Below are positions 11,562-21,291 of a stretch of 64,000 bases of DNA, in pieces. Source of the stretch: Scylla paramamosain (lineage: Eukaryota > Arthropoda > Malacostraca > Decapoda > Portunidae); assembly GCF_035594125.1 (NCBI RefSeq), contig NW_026973706.1:637501-701500 (forward strand). The letters run 5' to 3'. Within the stretch, counting starts at the first letter, position 1, and each line of letters starts with the position of its first letter. Below the pieces are notes generated by a model that searched no databases, was not told the DNA's origin, and was given only the letters and a program-made list of their open reading frames with translations. The position numbers and the translations under genes were made by a program.

Positions 11562-11565
<4 letters not shown>
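11479..11565 (+). mobile_element. LINE 3' UTR scrap inserted in (AC)n, copy 2
   Basis: Starts AAGTATTTCCCC and ends AATAAACC plus (ATT)n; by eye it matches 10644-10721 with only a handful of differences. AC repeats flank it on both sides (11401-11479 and 11566-11592), as in copy 1. Confidence 0.75.
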
Positions 11566-11592
<27 letters not shown>

Positions 11593-11596
<4 letters not shown>

Positions 11597-11901
11597 CTCG
11601 CTGTACAAGTGTGTTTTCTAAGCGTCGCTTTCTTGAATTTGAGTGAGGCACGCCTCTTCCTGTGGCACTTACAGAGAGCCTAACTACTAAAAGAGTGGCC
11701 AGTGGCGGTGCGTGTGTGTGTTTGTGCAGGAGGAGTACTCACCTGGAGACGCAACACTCCTTTCCTGACGCGGCAAGACACGCACAGGGCGGTCACTGAA
11801 TGATTACAGGTACAGCGTACAAAAAATTTACAACACCACTTTCGGGCACAACACAGGCAACACTAAACAAAGGAAAACATGTCTTATTTTTTATTCTGGA
11901 A

Positions 11902-11903
<2 letters not shown>
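11593..11903. other. Non-coding stretch, nothing identified
   Basis: Unique sequence without a long frame. A good minus-strand splice-donor-like site (CTCCAG then GTGAGT) lies at about 11739-11750, but I cannot link it to a protein. Confidence 0.4.
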
Positions 11904-11968
<65 letters not shown>

Positions 11969-12011
11969 GAGAAAGAGAAAGAGAGAGAGATAAAGCGAGA
12001 GGAAGGGGTGG

Positions 12012-12044
<33 letters not shown>

Positions 12045-12064
12045 CTAGATGAAGCGAGAGGAAG

Positions 12065-12137
<73 letters not shown>

Positions 12138-12163
12138 GAAAAAGATAATCACTTGTTTGTCTG

Positions 12164-12243
<80 letters not shown>
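11904..12243. repeat. (GA)n blocks facing a (CT)n block
   Basis: GA tracts 11904-11960 and 12068-12135 are separated by two copies of a GCGAGAGGAAGGGG segment (about 11994 and 12051). A CT tract follows at 12167-12242. The last GA and CT blocks are complementary across a spacer of about 31 bp. Confidence 0.9.
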
Positions 12244-12246
<3 letters not shown>

Positions 12247-12274
12247 CTCCACACCTAACTACTACTACTACTAC

Positions 12275-12409
12275 TTTTTTTTTTTTTTATGTAGGAGGGA
12301 CACTGGCTAAGGGCAACAAAAATCCAATAAAAAAAATGCCCACTGAAATGCCAGTCCCATAAAAGGGTCAAAGCAGTAGTCAAAAATTGATGAATAAGTG
12401 TCTTGAAAC
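12275..12409 (-). mobile_element. LINE family 3 3' end inserted in (ACT)n
   Basis: The reverse complement of the family-3 3' end: poly(T), then ATGTAGGAGGGACACTGGC, GGGCAACAAAAATC, ATGCCAGTCCC and GTGTCTTGAAAC. ACT triplets flank it on both sides (12259-12275 and 12409-12430), so it appears to have inserted into a triplet microsatellite. Confidence 0.85.
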
Positions 12410-12435
12410 TACTACTACTACTACTAACGCTGCTG

Positions 12436-12476
<41 letters not shown>

Positions 12477-12553
12477 GCTACTATTACCTACTATTATCTT
12501 TATTCTCCATCAGATTTGCATCAACAACCACCACCACCACCACCACCACCACC
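12410..12553. repeat. (ACT)n and (ACC)n tracts
   Basis: ACT/GCT triplets to about 12490 and ACC 12527-12553. Confidence 0.85.
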
Positions 12554-12739
12554 AGCATGGCAGTAGTAGCAGGAGTAGTGAATGGTCACACGTATGTGGT
12601 GACTTCTTGGACTATCAGGCTGCCCTTGTAGTGTGTTGGACTATCGGTCAACAAGGAGACCTGAAAGTTACGTGGTACAACTATTTTGGTGATAGTAGTG
12701 GCTGTAAGTAGTAGTAGTAGTTGTAGTAATAGTATTAGT

Positions 12740-13110
12740 AATAGTAGTTATGCGTGTAATGTCAATATGGTCCATTTTGTAACTGTAATTGCAAAGATTC
12801 TCGACTTTGTTTCTTAAAGGCGTGACGTAATTAGAGAAAACGTATATATTTTAAGGGACACTAGACTGTACTTCGTTATTCCTGTTTATTGCTATTATAC
12901 GAGTTTTTTATAGTTTCACTTGTATATACTATTTAAATCTACTATTCTGTGATGTTTAATACTACTAATTATTATGTTTAAGTGAGAGAAGTCAGAGAAA
13001 GAGCTATATTTATAATTTTTACGTGTAAGTAAATTTGTAGGATGCTCGACCTTATGTTTCTTAAATAAGTGACGTAATTAGAGAAAACGTATGTCTTTTA
13101 AGGGAGGTTT
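12740..13110. repeat. About 45-bp direct repeat, spaced about 247 bp
   Basis: GTGACGTAATTAGAGAAAAC occurs at about 12822 and 13069. Similarity extends upstream (CTCGAC, TGTTTCTTAAA) and into TTTTAAGGGA downstream. No gene is seen between the copies. Confidence 0.75.
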
Positions 13111-13212
13111 TAGTATGTCTTCTATATATGTGTGTCTTCATTATCACCATCATCTTATTCTTGTTCTTGTTCTTTTTGTTCTTGTTCTTATTCTTGTTCT
13201 TGTTGTTCTTCT

Positions 13213-13358
<146 letters not shown>

Positions 13359-13439
13359 TAGTAGTAATTATAATAGGAAGAAGAGAAACATGATGATGAG
13401 GAGGAGGAGGAGGGAGAAAAAATTGTTTAACTTTTCTAT

Positions 13440-13985
<546 letters not shown>

Positions 13986-14060
13986 TCAACACTATTCGAA
14001 AAGTATATTAAAAACATAAAAAAAAAAGCTTCAAAAAACTCCCAAAAGATGCCAGACAAA

Positions 14061-14078
14061 GATCAAGATTCAAGATTG
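14061..14078. repeat. Hexamer-like AAGATC/AAGATT seed before LINE array
   Basis: AGATCAAGATTCAAGATT resembles the (ATCAAG)n tails that end each downstream LINE copy. It could be an older tail or the original target. Confidence 0.6.
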
Positions 14079-14088
14079 TAAACTAGAG

Positions 14089-14916
14089 AAGATTAGGCTT
14101 GAGAGAATGGATGATGCAAGAATAGCAAGGAAGGTGTACCTGTGGAATGAAAGTGGAAGCAAATGGAGGAAGAGATGCATGAGAATGACAGACAGGAATG
14201 GATTGCAAGTTGTGTGGGCGATAAGAATGGCTGGTAGGAATCAAAATGAGCGTGAACGGGTGGTAACAAGAGGAGGCAGAGTGGGAGCCGAATGGGATGT
14301 GAGAAAATGGAAGAATGAGATAGACAAAGAAGTGAAATGTGTGGGACTGAATGAATGGAAGAATGAAATGGAAAGAAAGAAGACCCTGGAATGGTACAAG
14401 GAGAAAGAGGCCCCGAGGTATGAAAGGTGGTATGATGGAAGCCTAGGCGGTGATCTTCTCTTCCGAGCGAGGGCACAGTGTATGGATGTGAATGCAAGGA
14501 GTTACAGGTGATCTGAGTCCCGCAGCAAAGTGTGCAAGATGTGTGACATGGGAGAGGATGAGATGGTGGAACATGTGGTGCTGGACTGTGTGAAGTATGC
14601 CAGAGACAGAAATGAGATGATGCAAGTGATACTGACTGAGTTAGGGCATGATAGGAATGAAAGAGTGGAGAAGACAGGAAAGGGATGGATGGTGTTGTTG
14701 CTGGGACTGTGTAGAGAGGCGAATGAAAGGATGATTGAGGCGGTGAAAGAGTTTCTGGAGAGAATGTGGCGTGCCAGGTGTATGAACAATTAGGATAGAG
14801 GATGCTGTTCGTTTCTCTTTTTTTTTTTTTTGCCCTTGTACAGGAGTTGCCGATCCGAAGGCCTGGCTCAGGAGTGATCCTGTGCCACCTGTACCATCAA
14901 GATCAAGATCAAGATC
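14089..14916 (+). mobile_element. LINE array copy A, 5'-truncated
   Basis: It carries the last 235 codons or so of the RT ORF found complete in copy C, beginning at RLERMDD and ending at stop 14791-14793. It has the zinc-knuckle-like CKMC..H..C near the C-terminus and one nonsense codon, TGG to TGA at 14509-14511. The 3' UTR is about 100 bp with a poly(T) run and ends in 3.5 ATCAAG units (14896-14916), where copy B begins. Confidence 0.9.
14869..14882 (+). other. Small 3' UTR hairpin in copy A
   Basis: CAGGA and TCCTG arms around a GTGA loop, 14 bases before the hexamer tail. The same hairpin occurs in copies B (16017-16030) and C (20592-20605). It may be the RNA feature recognised by the RT, as 3' stem-loops are in some LINEs. 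Confidence 0.5.
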
Positions 14917-16073
14917 TGTGGCGGTGTGTACAAGGAGGCAAAGAATGAAAAGATAAGTATGGTAAACCAGTGGGCAGGTCGACTGGGAAGCGCGGCAAGG
15001 ATGAGAGCAAGTAAGTATGATGTGTTGAGAGAAGTGTGGAAGAGTGTGGCTGTGCCATGTATAATGTATGCTATGGATGTGATTGCGTGGAATGAAAGTG
15101 AAATTGATAAGTTAGAAGTGGGCCAGAATAGAGTAGCAAGGATGGCACTGAGTGCACCGAGGTGCACAGCAGTTGAAGCCTTGAGAGGTGACATGGGATG
15201 GAGCACCTTCAGAGAAAGACTGACAAAAGCCACACTTAGGTACAAGATTAGGCTTGAGAGAATGGATGATGCAAGAATAGCAAGAAAGGTGTACCTGTGG
15301 AATGAAAGTGGAAGCAAATGGAGGAAGAGATGCATGAGAATGACAGACAGGAATGGATTGCAAGTTGTGTGGGCGATAAGAATGGCTGGGAGGAATCAAA
15401 ATGAGCGTGAATGGGTGGTAACAAGAGGAGGCAGAGTGGGAGCCGAATGGGATGTGAGAAAATAGAAGAATGAGATAGACAAAGAAGTGAAATGTGTGGG
15501 ACTGAATGAATGGAAGAATGAAATGGAAAGAAAGAAGACCCTGGAATGGTACAAGGAGAAAGAGGCCCCGAGGTATGAAAGGTGGTATGATGGAAGCCTG
15601 GGCGGTGATCTTCTCTTCCGAGCGAGGGCACAGTGTATGGATGTGAATGCAAGGAGTTACAGGTGGTCTGAGTCCGGCAGCAAAGTGTGCCAGATGTGTG
15701 ACATGGGAGAGGATGAGACGGTGGAACATGTGGTGCTGGAGTGTGTGAAGTATGCCAGAGACAGGAATGAGATGATGCAAGTGATACTGACTGAGTTAGG
15801 GCATGATAGGAATGAAAGAGTGGAGAAGACAGGAAAGGAATGGATGGTGTTGTTGCTGGGACTGTGTAGAGAGGCGAATGAAAGGATGATTGAGGCGGTA
15901 AAAGAGTTTCTGGAGAGAATGTGGCGTGCCAGGTGTATGAACAATTAGGATAGAGGATGCTGTTCGTTTCTCTTTTTTTCCCCTTCTACAGGAGTTGCCG
16001 ATCCAAAGGCCTGGCTCAGGAGTGATCCTGTGCCACCTGTACCATCAAGATCAAGATCAAGATCAAGATCAAG
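14917..16073 (+). mobile_element. LINE array copy B, 5'-truncated
   Basis: It starts directly after the hexamer tail of copy A with GGVYKEAKNEKISM and reads through the RT C-terminal region to stop 15946-15948. The single lesion is TGG to TAG at 15463-15465. The 3' UTR is shared with copies A and C, and exactly five ATCAAG units (16044-16073) close it. By eye the coding part is very close to copies A and C. Confidence 0.9.
16017..16030 (+). other. Small 3' UTR hairpin in copy B
   Basis: Same CAGGA/TCCTG stem with GTGA loop as in copy A, at the same distance from the tail. Confidence 0.5.
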
Positions 16074-16152
16074 TGGCTTTGCCTTGCTCTCTGAGTTTTC
16101 TCTGAGTTTTGTGGTTTATTTTCTCTTGCCTGTGTGCTGAAATACCCTGAAA

Positions 16153-17067
16153 ATGGTGATGAGCGCGTGTGGTTCATGCGAGGAGAGTGTGGCGAACAGG
16201 CAAAGGACTGTGGCATGCGAGAGATGCATGGCCTGGTTCCATGTAGCCTGTGTGGGCATGAGGGAGGCCAGCATGAAGGCGCTGGGGTTCGAGCTTCTGG
16301 TGTTCCTCTGCAGGGAATGCCTGAGCAAGAGCCTCAATGAGTGGAGGAACCAGGATGAGGAAAAAGAAGAGAGAGTGGAGCAGAGCACCCAGACAGAAAA
16401 CCTGATGAAAGAGGCAGAAGCACAGACGACGAAGACTGAAGAGAGAAAAGACCAGGAAGAAGTGGTGGAAGTGGCCAGAACAGACAGACGCCCAAGGAAG
16501 AAGAGAATGGTAATCAAAAAAGCCCCAGTACGTGTCATTGGAGACAGCATGGTAAGGAAGAATCCCGACTTTGTGAGAAGGGAAATTGAGTGCACCAGCA
16601 TGGGAGGTGCTAAGATCCAAGACGTCAAGAGGAAAGTCAAGGAAGAAGTGCAAGAAATGGAAGAGAGAAGCCTGCTAGTTATCCAAGGAGGTGGCAACAA
16701 CTTAGTAGAGACAGGTGCTGAAGACACAGTAAAGGAAGTGATAGAAGCAGTGAGGGCAGCAGAAGAAAAGAAGATGTGTGTGGCTGTGGTGGGGGTCCTG
16801 CGGCGCCCACGGGAAGGAGTGCAGTATGAGAGGGTCAGAAGAGAAACGAACTGCAAGATATGCATGGAACTCATGAAGGTCAAGATGGAATGGATGGCAG
16901 AGAAGAAGGGCAATGTGAGCTTCTTAGACATGGATGGGATCCTCGACCAGGACAAATTCTTTGGGAGAGACGGGGTCCACCTGAACCACAACGGGAATGA
17001 GAGGCTAGGACGTCGACTGGCTGAGTGGATGAGGACGAGGCAGGTGTGTTGTGTGGACGAAGCATGA
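16153..17067 (+). CDS. LINE ORF1: PHD finger plus SGNH/GDSL esterase domain
   Basis: 304 residues, uninterrupted. A C4HC3 PHD finger is formed by Cys6, Cys9, Cys22, Cys25, His30, Cys33, Cys53 and Cys56. An acidic, Glu/Lys-rich linker follows (about 65-120). The esterase domain shows VIGDS (Ser132), IQGGGNN (179-183, Asn183 where the usual GxND has Asp) and DGVHLN (Asp273, His276), so a Ser-Asp-His set is present. PHD fingers generally bind histone tails; here chromatin targeting of the particle is a guess. ATG 16153 is the first in frame after the 5' UTR. Confidence 0.85.
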   Translation: MVMSACGSCEESVANRQRTVACERCMAWFHVACVGMREASMKALGFELLVFLCRECLSKSLNEWRNQDEEKEERVEQSTQTENLMKEAEAQTTKTEERKDQEEVVEVARTDRRPRKKRMVIKKAPVRVIGDSMVRKNPDFVRREIECTSMGGAKIQDVKRKVKEEVQEMEERSLLVIQGGGNNLVETGAEDTVKEVIEAVRAAEEKKMCVAVVGVLRRPREGVQYERVRRETNCKICMELMKVKMEWMAEKKGNVSFLDMDGILDQDKFFGRDGVHLNHNGNERLGRRLAEWMRTRQVCCVDEA

Positions 17068-17130
17068 CGAAGAGGACCCACTGATGTCAGCGAACATGGA
17101 AGAAAAGAGACTAACCAGGCAAGTAAATGT

Positions 17131-20100
17131 GTGAAGATTGGCTGTATGAATGTGAGAGGATGGGGTGTGGGCAAGTTTGAGGATGTATGCAAGGAGCTCA
17201 GGGAGTGGAGGTTCGACTTAGTCGGGCTCACTGAGACTCACCTGAGAGATGATGTACGAATGGAGGGATGCGAGTATGTTATGATTGGAAAGGGGCGTAA
17301 GGCACAGGAACCACTGGGAGGAGGCGTAGCCCTACTCTACAAGAAAGAAAGAGGACTGAAAGTAGAGGAGATTGATGTGGGGGAGTGTACAAGTAGTGAG
17401 GATGTGCTTGCAGTCAGAGTGGATGGAATGCATGGATGGTCGTGGCAGACCAGAGAAGGTGGTACTGGTGGTAGCGTATATGACTGTCATGGATGAAAGA
17501 GCAGAAAGGGAAAATAGGAGGAAGTATGACATACTTAAGAAAGTTGTGAGAGAGCATGGAGAGGAGAGAGTGCTAGTTATGGGTGACATGAATGCACATG
17601 TGGGAATACTGGGGGAACAGGTGAACAGGAATGGTGAAATGCTTGGAGAGTTTGTTGATGAACTGGAGCTGGAGAATCTGAATGTTACTTTGGGTGAGGG
17701 GCGTGTGACTTGGAGTGCAAGAGAGCAGGAATCGGCAATTGACTATGTGTTGGTGAATGGAAGAATGAGTGAAATTGTGTCGCATATGTGGATAGATGAG
17801 GATGGTTTGGTTGATATTGTGTCTGATCACAACATGCTGGTTGTGGAGTGCTTGATGCAGGGTGGGAATGAATTGAAAGTGGCAAGTAATAAAAAGAAGT
17901 GAAGACTGAGAGATGTAGGGTGGGAGAACTTTCAGGTTGATCTGAGTGAAAGAAGCTGGGACGACGAAAGTGTGCATGACGTGGAGCATCTGAATGAGAA
18001 ACTGGTTGAGGACTTGAGGGGTGCTGCTGAGAACCAGATAGGGTTTGTGAGAGTAGGTAGAAGAAAGAATATATGTAAACAATGGTGGAATGATGAAATC
18101 AGAGCAGCAAGGAAGGAGCGAAAGAGAATGAGTAGACAGTGTAGATGGCTGAGGAAAAAGAGGCATGAAAGCGATGAGGCAGAGAATGAGTATCAGAATG
18201 CATGGGCAGCGTATGTGAAGCAGCAGCAGTTGACAAGACGAATGATAATGAATGCTAAAGTGAAGAGTGAAAGGAGTGTGATTCAATCTTTAAAGGAGAA
18301 AGGTATGGAAGGTGGCCGTGAATGGTACAAGTTCATGAGAGGTGAGAATATGTCAGGCAGTGTTGGTGTGGAGAATCTAAAAGTTGAGGGTGTAGTTATA
18401 ACAGAGAAGGACGGAATCAGGGACGCAATCAAAGGGTTCTGGGAAGAAGTAGGTGGGGTAGGTGAGATGTTTAGTGTGAGAGAAGGATGTGTAACACTGG
18501 AAAGGAAGAATGCAGATGAACTGGATGAAAGAATCAGTAGGGATGAAGTGGAGAGGTGTGTGAGAAGGCAGAAGAATGGCAGCAGGTCCAAATGATATAC
18601 CGTATGAGTTTTACAAGAATGGTGAAGATGTAGTGATAGATAGAATGACTGAAATATTCAACCGAGTGTGGGATGAAGAAAGAGTGCCAAGAAAGTGGAA
18701 TGAGAGCCGAATGTGTCTGTTGCATAAGGGGAGATTTAAGAGTAAGAATGAGCTGAAGAACTACAGGCCAATTGCATTAGTGAGTACAATAGGTAAAGTT
18801 TTCAGTGCAGTGTTGAATGAGAGACTGTGTAAATGGATTGAGAAAGCTGGAGTGCTGGGTGAAGAACAGAATGGTTTTCGTAGGGATAGGAGAGCTGAGG
18901 ACAATATGTTTGTGGTGAATGAAATGATTGAGAAGAAAAAGAAGGATGGGGGTAAATTGTATCTAGGTTTTCTGGATATAGAGAAAGCTTATGATAGAGT
19001 GAACAGAGAAATGCTAGGTAGTCTTAGAAAATATTGGATTGAGTGCAAAGATAGTTAACATAGTGCAAAGTATGTATGTGGACACAAGAGCTAGATAAAG
19101 ACTAGGAGACATAGAAACAGACTGGGTGAAGAGTGAGAGAGGAGTTAGGCAGGGCTGTATATTGTCACCAACCCTTTTTAGCCTGTATACAGAGGAGCTA
19201 GCAGCCAGGATGAGAAGAATGAATGTAGGGGTAAGTGTGGGGAATGATAAAGTATGTGTGTTCCTTTATGCAGATGACGTAGTTCTTATGAGTGAATCGG
19301 CAGATGAGCTTCAAAGTTTGTTGGATGTGGTGGATGGCTATGGTAAAGACTTTGGAGTAAGGTTTAGCAGTGAGAAAAGCAAAGTAATGACTGTGAATAG
19401 GTCAGAGGATGAAAGTAATGTGGTATGGAGACTTGGAGAGAATGAGTTGAGACAGGTGCAAGAATACAAGTACTTAGGGATGTGGATAAGTCCTAGTGGG
19501 TGTGCAAAGGCAAAGAATGAAAAGATAAGTATGGTAAACCAGTGGGTCGGTCGATTGGGAAGCGCGGCAAGGATGAGAGCAAGTAAGTATGATGTGTTGA
19601 GAGAAGTGTGGAAGAGTGTGGCTGTGCCATGTATAATGTATGGTATGGATGTGATTGCATGGAATGAAAGTGAAATTGATAAGTTAGAAGTGGGCCAGAA
19701 TAGAGTAGCAAGGATGGCACTGAGTGCACCGAGGTGCACAGTAGTTGAAGCCTTGAGAGGTTACATGGGATGGAACACCTTTAGAGAAAGACTCACAAAA
19801 GCCACACTTAGGTACAAGATTAGGCTTGAGAGAATGGATGATGCAAAAATAGCAAGGAAGGTGTACCTGTGGAATGAAAGTGGAAGCAAATGGAGGAGGA
19901 GATGCATGAGAATGCCAGACAGGAATGGATTGCAAGTTGTGTGGACGATAAGAATGGCAGGGGGGATTCAAAATGAGCGTGAATGGGTGGTAACAAGAGG
20001 AGGCAGAGTGGGAGCCGAATGGGATGTGAGAAAATGGAAGAATGAGATAGACAAGGAAGTGAAATGTGTGGGACTGAATGCATGGAAGAATGAAATGGAA

Positions 20101-20520
20101 AGAAAGAAGACCCTGGAATGGTACAAGGAGAAAGAGGCCCCGAGGTATGAAAGGTGGTATGATGGAAGCCTAGGCGGTGATCTTCTCTTCCGAGCGAGGG
20201 CACAGTGTATGGATGTGAATGCAAGGAGTTACAGGTGGTCTGAGTCTGGCAGCAAAGTGTGCAAGATGTGTGACATGGGAGAGGATGAGACGGTGGAACA
20301 TGTGGTGCTGGAGTGTGTGAAGTATGCCAGAGACAGGAATGAGATGATGCAAGTGATACTGACTGAGTTAGGGCATGATAGGAATGAAAGAGTGGAGAAG
20401 ACAGGAAAGGAATGGATGGTGTTGTTGCTGGGATTGTGTAGAGAGGCGAATGAAAGGATGATTGAGGCGGTGAAAGAGTTTCTGGAGAGAATGTGGCGTG
20501 CCAGGTGTATGAACAATTAG
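17131..20520 (+). pseudogene. LINE ORF2, broken: APE endonuclease and reverse transcriptase
   Basis: Endonuclease signs: IGCMNVRGWG, LTETHL, GGGVALLY, then after a frameshift VMGDMNAHVG, AIDYVL and VSDHNML. RT signs: NYRPIALVSTIGKV, motif A FLDIEKAYDRV, motif B GVRQGCILSPTLF and motif C LYADDVVLM (YADD 19267-19278). The C-terminus has CKMC followed by EHVVLEC. Lesions seen: frameshift around 17430-17470, TGA 17900-17902, frameshift near 18577, one-base frameshift near 19032 and TAA 19096-19098. The last 464 codons (19126-20520) are intact, so damage is concentrated in the 5' two thirds. Confidence 0.88.
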
Positions 20521-20591
20521 GATAGCGGATGCTGTTCGTTTCTCTTTTTTTTTTTCCCTTCTACAGGAGTTGCCGATCCAAAAGCCTGGCT

Positions 20592-20605
20592 CAGGAGTAA
20601 TCCTG
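20592..20605 (+). other. Small 3' UTR hairpin in copy C
   Basis: CAGGA/TCCTG stem with loop GTAA; the only change from copies A and B is in the loop. Confidence 0.5.
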
Positions 20606-20639
20606 TGCCACCCGACCATCAAGATCAAGATCAAGATCA

Positions 20640-21060
20640 GATGGTGAGTCTGCTTACAAAATTGCATCGTAGGGATTGATAGGGGCAGCCACAATTATCC
20701 ATCATCATCAGCGACACCATGGCTCTTGAGAAGGTAACATGGCTACCATTCTACACTCACATCATCTGGCTATCAACACACACGAGAATGGCGGCGGTGG
20801 GGAGGTGTAAAATAGGGAAAATAGGCGTATATGTGAGGGCGGGTGGCGGGGATCTTATGGCGGAAAATCGAGGGATGATCGAGGGTGATGCCCCACCATT
20901 ATTAATTACTCCTTTATTCAGCAATGTACAACACACACACCTGCCCGCCAGTAAGAAGCACGTGTGGGCGGCCATCTTGAACCCTAAGGGACGAGGGGAC
21001 AAGGGGAAATAAGGGAAATATGGCTCAAAATGCCTCCTTATTTTATTGTATTTTCGATTT
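20640..21060 (+). other. GC-rich, promoter-like stretch with an unassigned 97-codon frame
   Basis: It contains GAATGGCGGCGG (about 20786), ATGGCGGAAAAT (about 20858) and GGCGGCCATCTTG (about 20968), which resemble YY1/Pho sites common near animal promoters. An ATG in good context at 20719 opens a frame to 21012 with no recognisable domain. I cannot tell promoter, first exon and chance apart. Confidence 0.3.
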
Positions 21061-21082
21061 TTTTTTTTTTATGGAATTGTTT

Positions 21083-21100
21083 GCGCGCGCGCGCGCGCAC

Positions 21101-21147
<47 letters not shown>
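21083..21147. repeat. (GC)n-(GT)n tract
   Basis: GC 21083-21098 joined to GT 21103-21147, an alternating purine-pyrimidine run of the Z-DNA-prone kind. Confidence 0.95.
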
Positions 21148-21150
<3 letters not shown>

Positions 21151-21291
21151 GAAGGGAGGGCGGGGGTGGGGGAGTTCTTGTGTTCGTTAAGGATAAACAA
21201 AAAAAAAGTTTTAACGTAAATATTTTCCTTAATTTTTTCTTCATTTTCTTGTGTTTGTTTGTTTTGTTGGTTCGTTTTGTTGGTTTGTTTT

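Larger units (their letters stand above)
16074..20638 (+). mobile_element. LINE array copy C, apparently full-length CR1-like element
   Basis: It begins right after the tail of copy B and ends in its own 3.5 hexamer units (20618-20638). It has a short 5' UTR (16074-16152), ORF1 with PHD and SGNH domains, then ORF2 with endonuclease and RT. PHD plus esterase in ORF1 is a described hallmark of CR1-like elements. ORF2 has several frameshifts and stops, so this copy cannot move by itself. Confidence 0.9.

Noticed and set aside
14107..20516. Open minus-strand frames of about 95-134 codons repeated three times in the LINE array
   Set aside because: They are antisense shadows of the RT coding region and recur only because the element is repeated.
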